Positions 1-9,700 of a DNA stretch of 58,826 bases are shown here, in pieces. Numbering within the stretch: position 1 is the stretch's first letter; each line of letters opens with the position of its first letter. Origin of the DNA: Nostoc sp. FACHB-280 (GTDB lineage: Bacteria > Cyanobacteriota > Cyanobacteriia > Cyanobacteriales > Nostocaceae). The notes beneath the pieces were generated by a model, which saw only the letters and a program-made list of their open reading frames with translations, had not been told where the DNA came from and ran no database searches. The position numbers were made by a program, and so were the translations under genes. The stretch spans positions 1 to 58,826 of the forward strand of contig NZ_JACJSD010000047.1 of the NCBI RefSeq assembly GCF_014697615.1. Reading direction: 5' to 3'.

Positions 1-2
1 AA

Positions 3-107
3 TTTTGGGCTGATTTAGCTGATGAATTGATGCGCCTCAAGCCCCATAAACTACCCTATTTTCAGCAAGGTTTACGGGCTATGACTCTTATCCAGTCTGC
101 TTTATAA
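3..107 (+). CDS. 3' end of an unidentified gene
   Basis: An open frame enters from the left edge and stops with TAA after 34 codons, ending in the residues AMTLIQSAL. The composition (charged and aliphatic residues, no low complexity) looks like real protein. There is too little to assign a family. The gene would be convergent with the minus-strand histidine kinase. It could be a chance open frame. Confidence 0.35.
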   Translation, partial: FWADLADELMRLKPHKLPYFQQGLRAMTLIQSAL

Positions 108-263
108 CTTCTCTGTCACCCCTTCAGGGTTGGGACTTTGAGTGGCATTCTTAAGCAAGCACAAGTCAATGTTGAGGAGTTTATTGACAACCTATGAGGT
201 CTAATATTTTCTTGATAAAGAGGCAATTTATAGGCTGTTTTAGAGACATAGGGTAAAACCTCT

Positions 264-2381
264 CTACAGTTCAAGATGATTTTGACTTCTGACTTCTGAC
301 TTCTTCTCCATAACGCTAGTAACTACATTAATTAAATTTTCAGGGTCAACAGGTTTAGTCAAGTAATGCTGAAAGCCGGCGGCGAGAATTTTTAAGCGGT
401 CTTCTTCGTGGGAAAATGCAGTTAAAGCGATCGCTGGAACAAGACCACCGTTTTCTGGTGCTAAACCCCGGACTTGTTGAATGAAATTATAACTTTCTTG
501 GTTTGAGAGACTGAGGTCACTAATCAAGATATCTGGTTTTGTCTCTTCAATGATTACCAGTGCAGTCTCAACTGATGCGACTGCTGTAGCATTTGCGCCA
601 TACTCTTCAAACATAAAGGCCAAAAAGTTGCGGCTGTCTGTTTCATCACCGACAACCAAAACTTTCAAACCTACTAAGGGTGTATTCCCGGCTACACAAG
701 CAATCGAGTTTTCCGCCTTACCATCAAGACTTGGACTTGGCATTAAGGGGAGTCTTAAGGTAAAAGTCGCGCCTTGTCCCTTACCTGGGCTGTCGGCGAT
801 AATGATGCCGTGGTGTAGTTCTACCAAGTGACGGACGATCGCTAGTCCTAATCCTAAACCATTGTGCGATCGCGTGGTAGTGCTGTCTGCTTGGCGGAAC
901 CTTTCAAATACTTTGGGGAGAAAGTCTGGTTCAATTCCAATTCCTGTATCAATTACCTGAATTTGAGCATAAGATGAACTAACAAACCGAATGGGAGATA
1001 CGCCAGAAGATAGGACAATTTCCCTTGATGGGACTGGATCTCTAGGCTCTGTGTCAGTTTCTTGGATGAGTTCTAAATTGACAGTAACTTTACCATCTTG
1101 TGGTGTAAACTTAATTGCATTATTTAACAGATTCCAGACTATTTGTTGTAAACGTACTGGATCACCACAAACTGAACCAATAGCAGAATCAAGAATTGTG
1201 TTGATTTGAATATGTTTACTCTCAGCTAAGGGACGCACTGCTTCTAGGGCAGCTTCAATGACAGTTACTAAGTTCACTACACATAAATTCAGTTTTAGCT
1301 GACCACGAATAATCCGCGATATATCTAAAATGTCTTCAATTAATTGCACTTGAGATGTCGCATTACGTTCTATAGCTTCTAAAGCTTTAGCAGTAGCTTT
1401 GTCATCCAGTTTTTTAGAACGTAATATTTTTGACCAGCCCAACATAGAAGTCAAAGGTGTGCGGAGTTCGTGAGAAAGCACAGCCAAAAATTCATCCTTC
1501 ATCCGGTTGGCTGCTTCTGCTTCTTGTCTGGCTGTTTGTTCTCGAATGATTTGAGCGCGGACTTCTTCAGCTTGTTTGCGTTCGGTGATGTCTTCTAGTG
1601 TGCCAACATAGCCAAGTAGTTTTCCTTGCGCCGAAACCATCCGGGATGAACGCACCTGTACCCAACGCCGACTATGATTAGCTGTGAGAAATTGAAAATC
1701 CTCTGAGTAGTTTTGGCAACCCTTGTCTAAGTATTTTGACCAAGTAGCGATCGCTCTTTCTCTATCATCAGGATGGACAAATTCTAGCCATTGTTTTTCT
1801 AAACTTTCGGCAGCATTTAAACCACAAATTGCCTGATAGTGAGGATTAGTATATTTACATTTTCCTGCTGTATCTATTTCAAAAATCCCCACTGGCGAAC
1901 AAGTACTCAGAGAACGAAAACGTTCTTCACTTTGCCGTAGTTCTGCATTTACAGATGCTAGTTGAGTTGCATGTTCTTTAATTGCTTGTGTCTTTTTAAA
2001 TAGCTCCACAAATACAGTAACTTTCGATATTAATATGTTCGTATCTATGGGCTTAAGCAAATAATCCACCGCTCCTAGTGCGTAACCTTTAAATAGCATT
2101 TGGTCACTGGTACTAAAGGCGGTAAGAAAAATAATAGGAGTTTGACGCGACCTTTCTCGACTACGAACTAAATTAGCAGTTTCAAAGCCGTCCATTCCCG
2201 GCATTTGTACATCTAGCAAAATGACAGCAAAATCTTGATGCAGCAGACACCGCAAAGCCTCAGAACCAGAGGTTGCTTTAACTAAATTTTCTCCCAGTCT
2301 TTCTAAAATTGCTTCTAGTGCCAACAAATTTTCTAATTTGTCATCTACCAAAAGGATGTTGACTTTGGGTTCAGGCTGCAT
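264..2381 (-). CDS. Hybrid sensor histidine kinase (REC-PAS-HisKA-HATPase-REC)
   Basis: A 705-residue cytoplasmic signalling protein with no membrane segment. An N-terminal receiver (about 5-125, phospho-acceptor D57 in LLDVQMPG) is followed by a PAS/PAC module (about 150-270), a dimerisation/phosphoacceptor domain with H304 in SHELRTPL, an ATPase domain with an N box (NLLNNAIKF) and G boxes, and a C-terminal receiver (about 578-695). In the C-terminal receiver the usual acidic pair reads GD, so one Mg-binding acid is missing, although the acceptor D, T and K remain. No response regulator or output gene is adjacent, so the signal and target are unknown. The last residues (KKSEVRSQNHLEL) are encoded by a heptamer array of the intergenic type, so the tail is probably acquired. 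The domain call is secure; the role is not. Confidence 0.9.
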   Translation of the reverse strand: MQPEPKVNILLVDDKLENLLALEAILERLGENLVKATSGSEALRCLLHQDFAVILLDVQMPGMDGFETANLVRSRERSRQTPIIFLTAFSTSDQMLFKGYALGAVDYLLKPIDTNILISKVTVFVELFKKTQAIKEHATQLASVNAELRQSEERFRSLSTCSPVGIFEIDTAGKCKYTNPHYQAICGLNAAESLEKQWLEFVHPDDRERAIATWSKYLDKGCQNYSEDFQFLTANHSRRWVQVRSSRMVSAQGKLLGYVGTLEDITERKQAEEVRAQIIREQTARQEAEAANRMKDEFLAVLSHELRTPLTSMLGWSKILRSKKLDDKATAKALEAIERNATSQVQLIEDILDISRIIRGQLKLNLCVVNLVTVIEAALEAVRPLAESKHIQINTILDSAIGSVCGDPVRLQQIVWNLLNNAIKFTPQDGKVTVNLELIQETDTEPRDPVPSREIVLSSGVSPIRFVSSSYAQIQVIDTGIGIEPDFLPKVFERFRQADSTTTRSHNGLGLGLAIVRHLVELHHGIIIADSPGKGQGATFTLRLPLMPSPSLDGKAENSIACVAGNTPLVGLKVLVVGDETDSRNFLAFMFEEYGANATAVASVETALVIIEETKPDILISDLSLSNQESYNFIQQVRGLAPENGGLVPAIALTAFSHEEDRLKILAAGFQHYLTKPVDPENLINVVTSVMEKKSEVRSQNHLEL
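272..305. repeat. Heptamer array TTCTGAC at the end of the kinase gene
   Basis: Three to four copies of the 7-base unit TTCTGAC lie inside the last codons of the histidine kinase. They encode its hydrophilic C-terminal tail. The same repeat style occurs in many intergenic gaps of this window. Confidence 0.7.
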
Positions 2382-2463
2382 GATTTATTGCACTATAATT
2401 CAGTTCAGGTCTAGGTTTCAATCTCTTACAAGAGGATTGCTTGAATTATTATGACACGACACA

Positions 2464-2552
2464 GTTTCTGTCATTTGTCATTTGTCAATGGTCAATAGTC
2501 AAAAGCCTGAAGTATGACATTTCACACTTCAGACTTTACACTTCAGACTGCA
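2464..2552. repeat. Heptamer arrays (TCATTTG and CTTCAGA types)
   Basis: Two short arrays sit between the ABC permease and the histidine kinase. The first is of the type TCATTTG/TCAATGG and the second alternates CACTTCAGACTTT with related units. They are short tandemly repeated repetitive (STRR) DNA of the kind found in heterocystous cyanobacteria. Confidence 0.65.
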
Positions 2553-2561
2553 AATTTTCTC

Positions 2562-3680
2562 TTATCTTTGCAAACTGCGAGGATCAAGGGCATCTCTTAA
2601 ACCATCACCCAGTAAGTTAAATGCTAATACTGTCAAAATAATCAGCACGGCTGGCGGCCAAATTAACCAAGGTTGGAGTACCAAAATTGAAGCATTGCTG
2701 GCGAGGGAAAGCATATTTCCCCAAGAAGGATCAGGCTGTTGAATTCCTAAACCAATTAAACTTAAAACTGCTTCAGCACCAATAAAACTCGGAACGGCTA
2801 AAGTTGCAGAAATAATGATATATGTAGCAGTTTGCGGCAGAACGTGACGGACAATAATGTAAAGGGGATTTCCACCCATTGCCCGTGCAGCTTGGACAAA
2901 TTCTCGTTCTTTAATCGAAAGTACTTGTCCGCGAATTACTCTCGCTAAACCAGCCCAACTAATTACAGATGTAATAATCACAATTAATAAAAAGCGTTGG
3001 GTACTACTTAACCCTGGTGGTAAAACTGCACCTAATGTCACCAAGAGATAAATACTAGGAAAAGTCATTAATACTTCTGCCAAGCGCATAATGACGCTAT
3101 CTAACCAACCACCAAAATAGCCAGAAATTCCTCCCAACAACAAACCGAGGGGAAAGGTAAAAATTACACCAATAATCCCAATAAATAAACTAATACGACC
3201 ACCATGTAGCAAGCGGCTAAATTGGTCGCGTCCTTGGTCATCAGTCCCGAAAATATTTAATCTAGCGTTGTTATCTGCACCAAATAAATGCCAAGTTAAG
3301 GGAATACCGGGAAAAATTGTGACTTCATCCCATTTGGGGGGTAGGGGTAAACTCAACTGCAACAAACGGTATTCTGGCCCAGAGACAAATAAACGCAGAG
3401 GAGATGGCTTTGTTGAGTCTACAATTAATTGGCGATCGCCTGTCTTAATATCAGTGTTACCTTGAGTCGTCGGGTAAATATGGGGGCCGATAAATTTACC
3501 AGAGGTTTGGGAAACCCAATAAATTTTTGTTGGTGGTAGCAGTGAACCATTTGGTTGTGATACATAAGGGTCATAGGGAGCAACAAAATCAGCTGCAATC
3601 ACTGCTACATAGAAAATTAACAGCAAAATCGCCCCGAACCGCGCCAAAGGGTTTTTCTTGAGTCTTTGCCACCAATTCAT
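2562..3680 (-). CDS. ABC transporter permease, OppC/DppC type
   Basis: A 372-residue inner-membrane permease of the peptide/nickel family. It starts with an N-terminal membrane segment (FGAILLLIFYVAVIAADF). A long periplasmic insertion follows (about 35-150), and the core has about five further hydrophobic helices. The EAA cytoplasmic loop that contacts the ATPase is visible as EFVQAARAMGGNP, and GIQQPDPSWGNML near the C terminus is typical of the DppC branch. No binding protein, second permease or ATPase is adjacent, so this would be one half of a dispersed transporter, as is common in cyanobacteria. Substrate unknown. It lies about 90 bp downstream of the HD-domain gene, with a hairpin-forming heptamer array between them. 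Confidence 0.88.
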   Translation of the reverse strand: MNWWQRLKKNPLARFGAILLLIFYVAVIAADFVAPYDPYVSQPNGSLLPPTKIYWVSQTSGKFIGPHIYPTTQGNTDIKTGDRQLIVDSTKPSPLRLFVSGPEYRLLQLSLPLPPKWDEVTIFPGIPLTWHLFGADNNARLNIFGTDDQGRDQFSRLLHGGRISLFIGIIGVIFTFPLGLLLGGISGYFGGWLDSVIMRLAEVLMTFPSIYLLVTLGAVLPPGLSSTQRFLLIVIITSVISWAGLARVIRGQVLSIKEREFVQAARAMGGNPLYIIVRHVLPQTATYIIISATLAVPSFIGAEAVLSLIGLGIQQPDPSWGNMLSLASNASILVLQPWLIWPPAVLIILTVLAFNLLGDGLRDALDPRSLQR

Positions 3681-3703
3681 AATTTATTCGTCCTTTGTCC
3701 TTT

Positions 3704-3760
3704 GTCATTGGTCATTTGTTGTTTAAGTTTACTAATGACTAATGACTAATGACCAATGAC
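3704..3760. repeat. Heptamer arrays forming a 13-bp inverted repeat
   Basis: GTCATTGGTCATT is followed 31 bases later by its exact reverse complement, built from ACTAATG/ACCAATG heptamers. The structure sits just downstream of the stop of the HD-domain gene and just upstream of the ABC permease start. It could terminate or attenuate read-through. There is no U-tract, so termination is only a possibility. Confidence 0.6.
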
Positions 3761-3766
3761 TACAAT

Positions 3767-4642
3767 CTAAGCATGTAATTGCTCCATCATGTACATTTGT
3801 TCTTCTTGGATTTTTTCATGTTCAACGACAAACACATTGGAGTAGAGATTTGCCATCACTTGTTTGCCTTGTTGGGTGAGTGATAAGTAACGCAGACTAT
3901 CCTTGATATAAGGATGTACCCCATTCCAATAAAACTTGGCGTAATTTTTGCGTAAATCGGCTGGGGTTTCGTACCCTAAGACTTTATTCATCCCAGTTTC
4001 TTCAAACTCGTAGTATAACGAGGTAATTTTCTTTAAGTAACGGGGGTCACTCAATTGTCCAATTAAATCAGCCGCCCGTACTAAGCCGGCAAAGCTAATA
4101 GTATCGTGATGATCTTCGGCTGCGGGTACAGGGAAGCGAGTCCATTCAATGTTACTTTTAATTACTTCAGCATCTATGAGTTTATGACCACCAAAACGCT
4201 CATCAATGAATAGTTTTGCTCTATCAACATGGTAAGGTGTCAGACTGGCATCAGAAGCACCAGGATGTAGGGAAATCATTCTGCCGTTTTTACCTGTGGC
4301 GTATAAACTCGCGGCTTCTTGGTCTTGGCGGCAAACTCCTTTGACATAACCAATATCGTGGCAAACTAAGGAGATAATAAAGTGCAACCAATCTTCACTT
4401 GAAACACCACCTTCGCGGATGTGTTTGCCACGTAAAATTTCTTGCCCTACCAAGGTGACTAAAATAGAGTGTTCGACATTGTGATATAGGGCATCGCTAT
4501 TGGCAATATTTTCCAACGCCATACTTCCAGCCCAGGCTATGATGTCTTGATAATCATTTTTGAGACAGCCATAAGTACGACTGTAGCCTTCTCGAATTTG
4601 CTTGACAAAAGCATCTATTAAAATTTCAGTGGCGTTGAACAT
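3767..4642 (-). CDS. HD-domain metalloprotein
   Basis: A 291-residue soluble protein with the metal-binding HD signature. H54 and H58 lie in YHNVEHS, and the HD dyad is H95-D96 in CHDIG, in the order expected of HD-superfamily phosphohydrolases. A later conserved-looking stretch (AEDHHDTISFAGLVRAADL) carries further His/Asp residues that could complete a metal site. No nucleotide cyclase, GYP or synthetase domain is present. I recall an uncharacterised cyanobacterial HD metalloprotein family of similar length (named from Npun_R2479), and this fits it, but the substrate is unknown. It is divergent from the RND efflux operon across about 500 bp. Confidence 0.8.
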   Translation of the reverse strand: MFNATEILIDAFVKQIREGYSRTYGCLKNDYQDIIAWAGSMALENIANSDALYHNVEHSILVTLVGQEILRGKHIREGGVSSEDWLHFIISLVCHDIGYVKGVCRQDQEAASLYATGKNGRMISLHPGASDASLTPYHVDRAKLFIDERFGGHKLIDAEVIKSNIEWTRFPVPAAEDHHDTISFAGLVRAADLIGQLSDPRYLKKITSLYYEFEETGMNKVLGYETPADLRKNYAKFYWNGVHPYIKDSLRYLSLTQQGKQVMANLYSNVFVVEHEKIQEEQMYMMEQLHA

Positions 4643-5142
4643 ATTGGTTGCTCAGTTCCAATCAGAATATTTCTTGTTTGTGATTAAGATTCCCAAAATT
4701 AAGGCTTTAGTTGGTATTGAAAAGTATATTCATCTTTTTTAACCCAGATAAGGCTGTGAATGCTAGTTGCTGGAAATCTCGATCACATGATAGGTATACT
4801 TTCTTAGTTGACTGTCAACAGATACTATTTGGCGTATCCTACACTCATCAGTTTTTCATATTTATGCACACCATCCTGTGATCTGCATACAAAGGATCTG
4901 TGACGTTAATAAGACCCCGTATGTGATGAAAATACAAAGTCAGACAGAGTAAAAACTTCCGTATAATTACGGTTTTTTCTTTTTATTTATAATAAAAAAC
5001 ATGACTTGTGTCATGGTTGTCATATTGGGGATTATTACAGTCAAAACTGAAGATGGAAGTCAAATTTAATATACAGTAACTAGTCGCAAACTTTTTTAAA
5101 AATAATTAACATTTGTGTGTTTCCGCAGTGGAGGTGCGTCCC
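4643..5142. other. Intergenic region between divergent HD-domain and RND-adaptor genes
   Basis: A 500-bp AT-rich stretch with no gene that I can support. It must carry promoters for both flanking genes. A 13-base palindrome GTTGACTGTCAAC lies at 4807-4819 and is a possible operator. A run of T followed by A (about 4974-5000) could form a weak hairpin. No regulator gene is next to it. Confidence 0.5.
5130..5136 (+). promoter_or_regulatory. Ribosome binding site that decides the adaptor start
   Basis: GGAGGTG stands 6-8 bases before the TTG at 5143. The longest open frame begins at a TTG at 5113, which would place this strong Shine-Dalgarno sequence inside the coding region. The start is therefore more likely TTG 5143, giving MSDESIPELER. 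Confidence 0.6.
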
Positions 5143-6600
5143 TTGAGTGATGAAAGTATTCCAGAACTGGAACGAGAAGAAGTTGTTAACGTATGGCAGA
5201 AATCAGCCAGTCAACCGACTCGCCCTTGGCTAACACCAATGTTTGTGGGTGTTGGTTTGGGGATAGCGATCGCATTAGGTGGTATGGGTGTGTTAACTCA
5301 ATTACCAGCGCGGCAAGACAAAGCTGTAGCGAATAAAATCACGCCTAAATCTAACCCAGTCCTGACGGTGACTGTTTCCCCAGTGGAAACTACCCGTGTT
5401 TCTCGTACCTTAAATACTACAGGTACGATCGCCGCCCGTGATTTAATTCCAGTTCTGCCCCAAGCCAATGGTTTACAAGTCAAAATCATTCCTGAAGATA
5501 TCAAGGAAGGTACTTATGTCAAAAAGGGACAAGTTTTGGCAATTTTAGATGACTCTATGTTGCAAGCCCAAATGAGTGGAGCCAGAGCCGAGGTAGAATC
5601 CAAACAAGCTGATGTGGGTTCAAAACAGGCAGGTGTAGTCTCACAACAAGCCACTGTCGCATCTTATGAAGCGATCGTGCGGCAAAAAAAAGCTGATTTA
5701 GGCCAAGCTAAAGCCAAGTTAGAAGAAGCCCAAAAGAATTATCTGCGTTATCGCAAATTGGCAATGGCTGGGGCGATTAGTCTGCAAGAACTGGATACTC
5801 GCGCCTACACAGTTAAAACAGCTACCGAGGCGGTGCGGCTGGCTGAAGAAAATATTCGCAGCGCCCAAGCTAATGTCATTAGCGCCCAAGCTAATACTGG
5901 AAGTGCTGTCGCCAATATTTATAAAGCCCAAGCAGATGTGCGGACTAGCGTTGCTAAGGTGATACAAATACAAACACAGTTAAAACAAACAGTAGTCCGC
6001 GCCCCGATTTCGGGAATTGTGGCGGAGAAACTCGCCAGAGTGGGTGATGTGACAGGTATTCCGCCTCAAACCCAAGTAGGGACAGTGATTGGGGGAACAC
6101 AAAAACTGTTTTCGATTATTCGGGATGGCAGGTTAGAACTGCAAGCCGAAGTTCCCGAAATTCAACTAGCACAAGTAGAAATTGGCGCGGCTGTACAAAT
6201 TACCTCCGATATTGACAATCGCGTGCAGTTGCAAGGCAGAGTCAGAGAAATACAACCTTTAGTGAACGATAAACGACGAGAAGCAACAGTCAAAATCGAC
6301 TTACCTTTAACCAACTTACTCCGGCCAGGGATGTTTGCCCGTGCGGCTATTACAACAAACACAGCACTGGCAATGGCAATACCACAAAAAGCCGTACAAC
6401 CCCAAGCCGATGGTAGTGCGATTGTATACACCCTCTCCGGTGATGATTTAGTCCAAAGCCAGAAAGTAGAAGTCGGAGAACCAATAAATAGCGAACTCGT
6501 AGAAATTAAAAATGGCTTGCAATTAGGCGACCGCGTCATCGTTGATGGTGCAGGTTATCTCAAAGATGGCGATCGCGTCAAGGTGACAGGTGATAGGTGA
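5143..6600 (+). CDS. RND efflux periplasmic adaptor (membrane fusion protein)
   Basis: About 485 residues from the TTG chosen by the GGAGGTG ribosome site. A cytoplasmic N terminus is followed by one membrane anchor (FVGVGLGIAIALGGMGVL). Next comes a lipoyl/biotinyl-like half (EGTYVKKGQVLAILDD), then a long alpha-helical hairpin rich in Q/A heptads (about 125-265), the second lipoyl half (VVRAPISGIVAEKLARVGD) and beta-barrel/membrane-proximal domains. This is the HlyD/AcrA architecture that links an inner-membrane pump to an outer-membrane channel. The pump gene follows on the same strand; no TolC gene is in the window. The final residues GDR and the TGA stop lie in an AGGTGAT heptamer array. 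Substrate unknown. Confidence 0.92.
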   Translation: MSDESIPELEREEVVNVWQKSASQPTRPWLTPMFVGVGLGIAIALGGMGVLTQLPARQDKAVANKITPKSNPVLTVTVSPVETTRVSRTLNTTGTIAARDLIPVLPQANGLQVKIIPEDIKEGTYVKKGQVLAILDDSMLQAQMSGARAEVESKQADVGSKQAGVVSQQATVASYEAIVRQKKADLGQAKAKLEEAQKNYLRYRKLAMAGAISLQELDTRAYTVKTATEAVRLAEENIRSAQANVISAQANTGSAVANIYKAQADVRTSVAKVIQIQTQLKQTVVRAPISGIVAEKLARVGDVTGIPPQTQVGTVIGGTQKLFSIIRDGRLELQAEVPEIQLAQVEIGAAVQITSDIDNRVQLQGRVREIQPLVNDKRREATVKIDLPLTNLLRPGMFARAAITTNTALAMAIPQKAVQPQADGSAIVYTLSGDDLVQSQKVEVGEPINSELVEIKNGLQLGDRVIVDGAGYLKDGDRVKVTGDR

Positions 6601-6613
6601 TAGGTTACAGAGT
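6585..6613. repeat. Heptamer array AGGTGAT/AGGTTAC across the adaptor stop codon
   Basis: Repeated AGGTGACAGGTGATAGGTG-type units include the TGA stop of the adaptor gene. The array supplies both the last codons and the terminator codon. Similar GATAGGT arrays follow the gene at 21762 and the LysR gene at 40963, and occur near 13437. Confidence 0.65.
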
Positions 6614-6711
6614 TAAGAGTCATTTGTTGTTCTCCCTTGTCCCCCTTGTCTCCCTTGTCTGGGTGAACGAAATTTTATGTGGTATTTCTAGCTAAGTATC
6701 CAAAAAATTAC

Positions 6712-6783
6712 CCTCCACATTCCCCCCACTCCCCACACCTCTCACACCCCCCGCACCCCCCACACTCCCCACTCACTCCCACA
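6712..6783. repeat. C-rich tandem repeat (CCCCACA/CCCCCCAC type)
   Basis: Irregular CCCCACTCCCCACAC-type units lie just upstream of the RND pump. Translated, they would add a Pro/His/Ser stretch to the pump N terminus, an artefact of an upstream GTG at 6679. The same repeat type occurs near 24195. Confidence 0.7.
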
Positions 6784-6789
6784 CCAAAA

Positions 6790-9700
6790 ATGTCCTTCAA
6801 CATCTCGGCTTGGTCAATTAAAAAACCTGTTCCCACCATTGTTTTATTCCTAATTTTGACAGTTGTTGGGTGGTTATCTTTCATTTCATTGGGAATCGAC
6901 ACCAACCCTAACATTGATGTCCCGGCGGTTTCTGTGACTGTTACCCAACCGGGTGCAGGGCCAGCAGAACTGGAATCGCAAGTGACGAAAAAAATTGAAG
7001 ATGCTGTCGCTGGGTTGGGCAACATCGATAATATGATTTCTAGTGTCAGTGATGGTAAGTCTACCACCACGATTAATTTTGTTTTAGGAACCAATAGCGA
7101 TCGCGCCACTAATGATGTCAGAAATGCGATCGCTCAAATCCGCCAAAATCTGCCCCAAGATATCAATGACCCCGTAGTACAACGTTTAGAGTTTGCCGGT
7201 GGCCCGATTATCTTTTATGCAGTCAAATCAGATCAGCGTTCTGTTGAAGAATTAAGCAACATCGTAGACCAAACTATTAGCCGCGCCTTGTTAACTGTCA
7301 AAGGTGTGGCACAAGTCAAGCGCATTGGTGGCGTTGACCGCGAAATTCGGATTAACCTCGACCCTGACCGGTTACAATCTTTAGGCATCACCGCCACCCA
7401 AGTAAACGACCAAATTCGCGCTTTTAACATCAATTTACCTGGTGGACGCGCCGAACTTGGCGGTAGTGAACAAACAATTCGCACCCTTGGTAGTGCTACC
7501 AGTGTGAATCTGCTGCAAACTTATGAAATTCTATTACCTAGTGGTGGTTCTGTACCTTTATCCAGCTTGGGTACGGTGGAAGATAAATACGCGGATGTGC
7601 GACAAACTGCCCGTTTGGATAATCAACCCGTGGTAGCTTTTCAAGTATTGCGGAGTACTGGCAGTGTGGTTGTGAGTGTAGAACAAGGCGTAAAAGCCGC
7701 AGTCGCCGAACTGCAAAAAACTCTGCCCCCAGATATCAAAATCGAGTTAATTTTTACCAGAGCCGATATTATTCGCCAATCTTATCAAAGCACCATTGAT
7801 GAGTTGATTCAAGCCTCAGTGCTGGCAATCATCGTGATTTTACTCTTTTTACGCGATTGGCGAGCAACTTTAATTACTGCCGTTGCCCTACCTTTATCGA
7901 TGATTCCGACCTTTGCCGTGCAGCAAGCTTTGGGATATACCCTCAACAACATGACTTTGCTGGCATTGGCTTTGGCTGTTGGTAACTTGGTAGATGATGC
8001 CGTGGTGGAAATTGAAAATATGGAACGGCATATAGCAATGGGGAAATCTCCTTGGGAAGCAGCTTTTGACTCTTCCGACGAAGTGGGATTAGCGGTGATG
8101 GCCAGTTCCGCAACAATTATTGCGGTGTTTCTGCCTGTGGCGTTTATGGGGGGTGTTCCTGGTCAGTTTTTTCAACCCTTTGGTGTAACTGTGGCGGTGT
8201 CTACAATTTTTTCCACAATGGTAGCGCGGATGATTACGCCAATGATGGGGGCATATTTATTAAAGGATAAAAAACATCAATCTAGTGCTACTGACGCTAA
8301 GAACAGATTAAGTCAAATTTTTTATCGTCAAATCAAAAAGCCACAACCAAAACACCAGTTTCAGCCTTATAAGTCTTTATTGCAAACTGCATTACGCCAT
8401 AAGTTAACCACAATTGCGATCGCAATGGCGTTTTTCATTGCCAGTTTGATGTTAGTTCCCTTGATTCCCAAGGGTTTTGTCGATGACGGTGACTTTGGCA
8501 TTTCTAATGTTTCGATTGAAGTTCCGCCCGGTTCCACCTTAGAAGATGTCAATAAAGTAGTTACTCAAGCAACTGATATTATTCGCCAAAACCCAGTTGT
8601 AGAAAAGGTGTTAGCTACAGAAGAAATAAATTCCGCTACCTTATCAATTCAGTTAAAGCCCAAAGAAGAACGCAATATTTCCCAAAAACAGTTTGAAGAA
8701 CAAATCCGTCCGTTGTTTCAAGAAATTCCAGGGGCGAGAATTAGCTTTCAAAGCCAAAGTCCAGGAGATAGCCGCAAAGGTTTATCAATTGTGCTACGGA
8801 GTGAAAACCCCGTAGCTTTAAACCAAGCGGCTAATGACTTGGAAAAACAAATGCGGAACTTACCGGGATTAGTGGAAGTTTCTTCGACTGCCAGTTTAGT
8901 CAAACCAGAGATTTTAGTTATACCCAACCCGCAACGCGCCGCCGATTTGGGTGTAACAGTGCAAGCGATCGCCCGGACAGCTTCTTTAGCTACCATTGGT
9001 GATAATGATGCTAACTTGGCTAAGTTTAACTTGAGCGATCGGCAAATCCCCATTCGCATACAAATTGACCCAACAGCCCGCGCAGACATCAATACTATCA
9101 AAAATTTGCAAGTTCCTAGCCAAAACGGGAGTTTAGTTCCCCTTGTAGCTGTGGCCGATATCAAGTTTGGTAGTGGCCCCGCCACCATCAGCCGTTACGA
9201 CCGCGCCCGTCAAGTTGCGGTAGAAGCCAACTTACAAGGTATCTCCTTGGGAGAAGCAGTCAAAGCTGTGAATCAACTACCAGCAATGCAAAACTTACCA
9301 CCAGGAGTTGTTCAGCAACCTTCTGGTAGTGCCAAAATTATGCAGGAAATTTTTGGCAGGTTCGGCGGTGCATTAGCTTTAGCTATTATGTGCATCTATG
9401 CAATTCTGGTACTTTTATATAACAATTTTCTGCATCCTTTATCGATTATGGCGGCATTGCCGTTTTGCTTAGGTGGTGCATTAGTCGCCTTGATGGTTGC
9501 CCAAAAACCTTTGGGAATTTACGCCTTGATTGGGATTGTGTTGTTAATGGGAATTGTCACCAAAAACTCAATTCTCTTGGTGGACTACACAATCATCAAT
9601 ATGCAGGAAGGCAAGAATCAACGCCAAGCCTTGATTGAAGCTGGTGTTTCACGTCTGCGACCAATTATGATGACTTCCTTAGCCACAATTGCAGGTACTC

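Noticed and set aside
6679-6789. A 37-residue N-terminal extension of the RND pump rich in Pro/His/Ser
   Set aside because: It is translated from a C-rich intergenic repeat, and the family start MSFNISAWSIKKPVP follows it.
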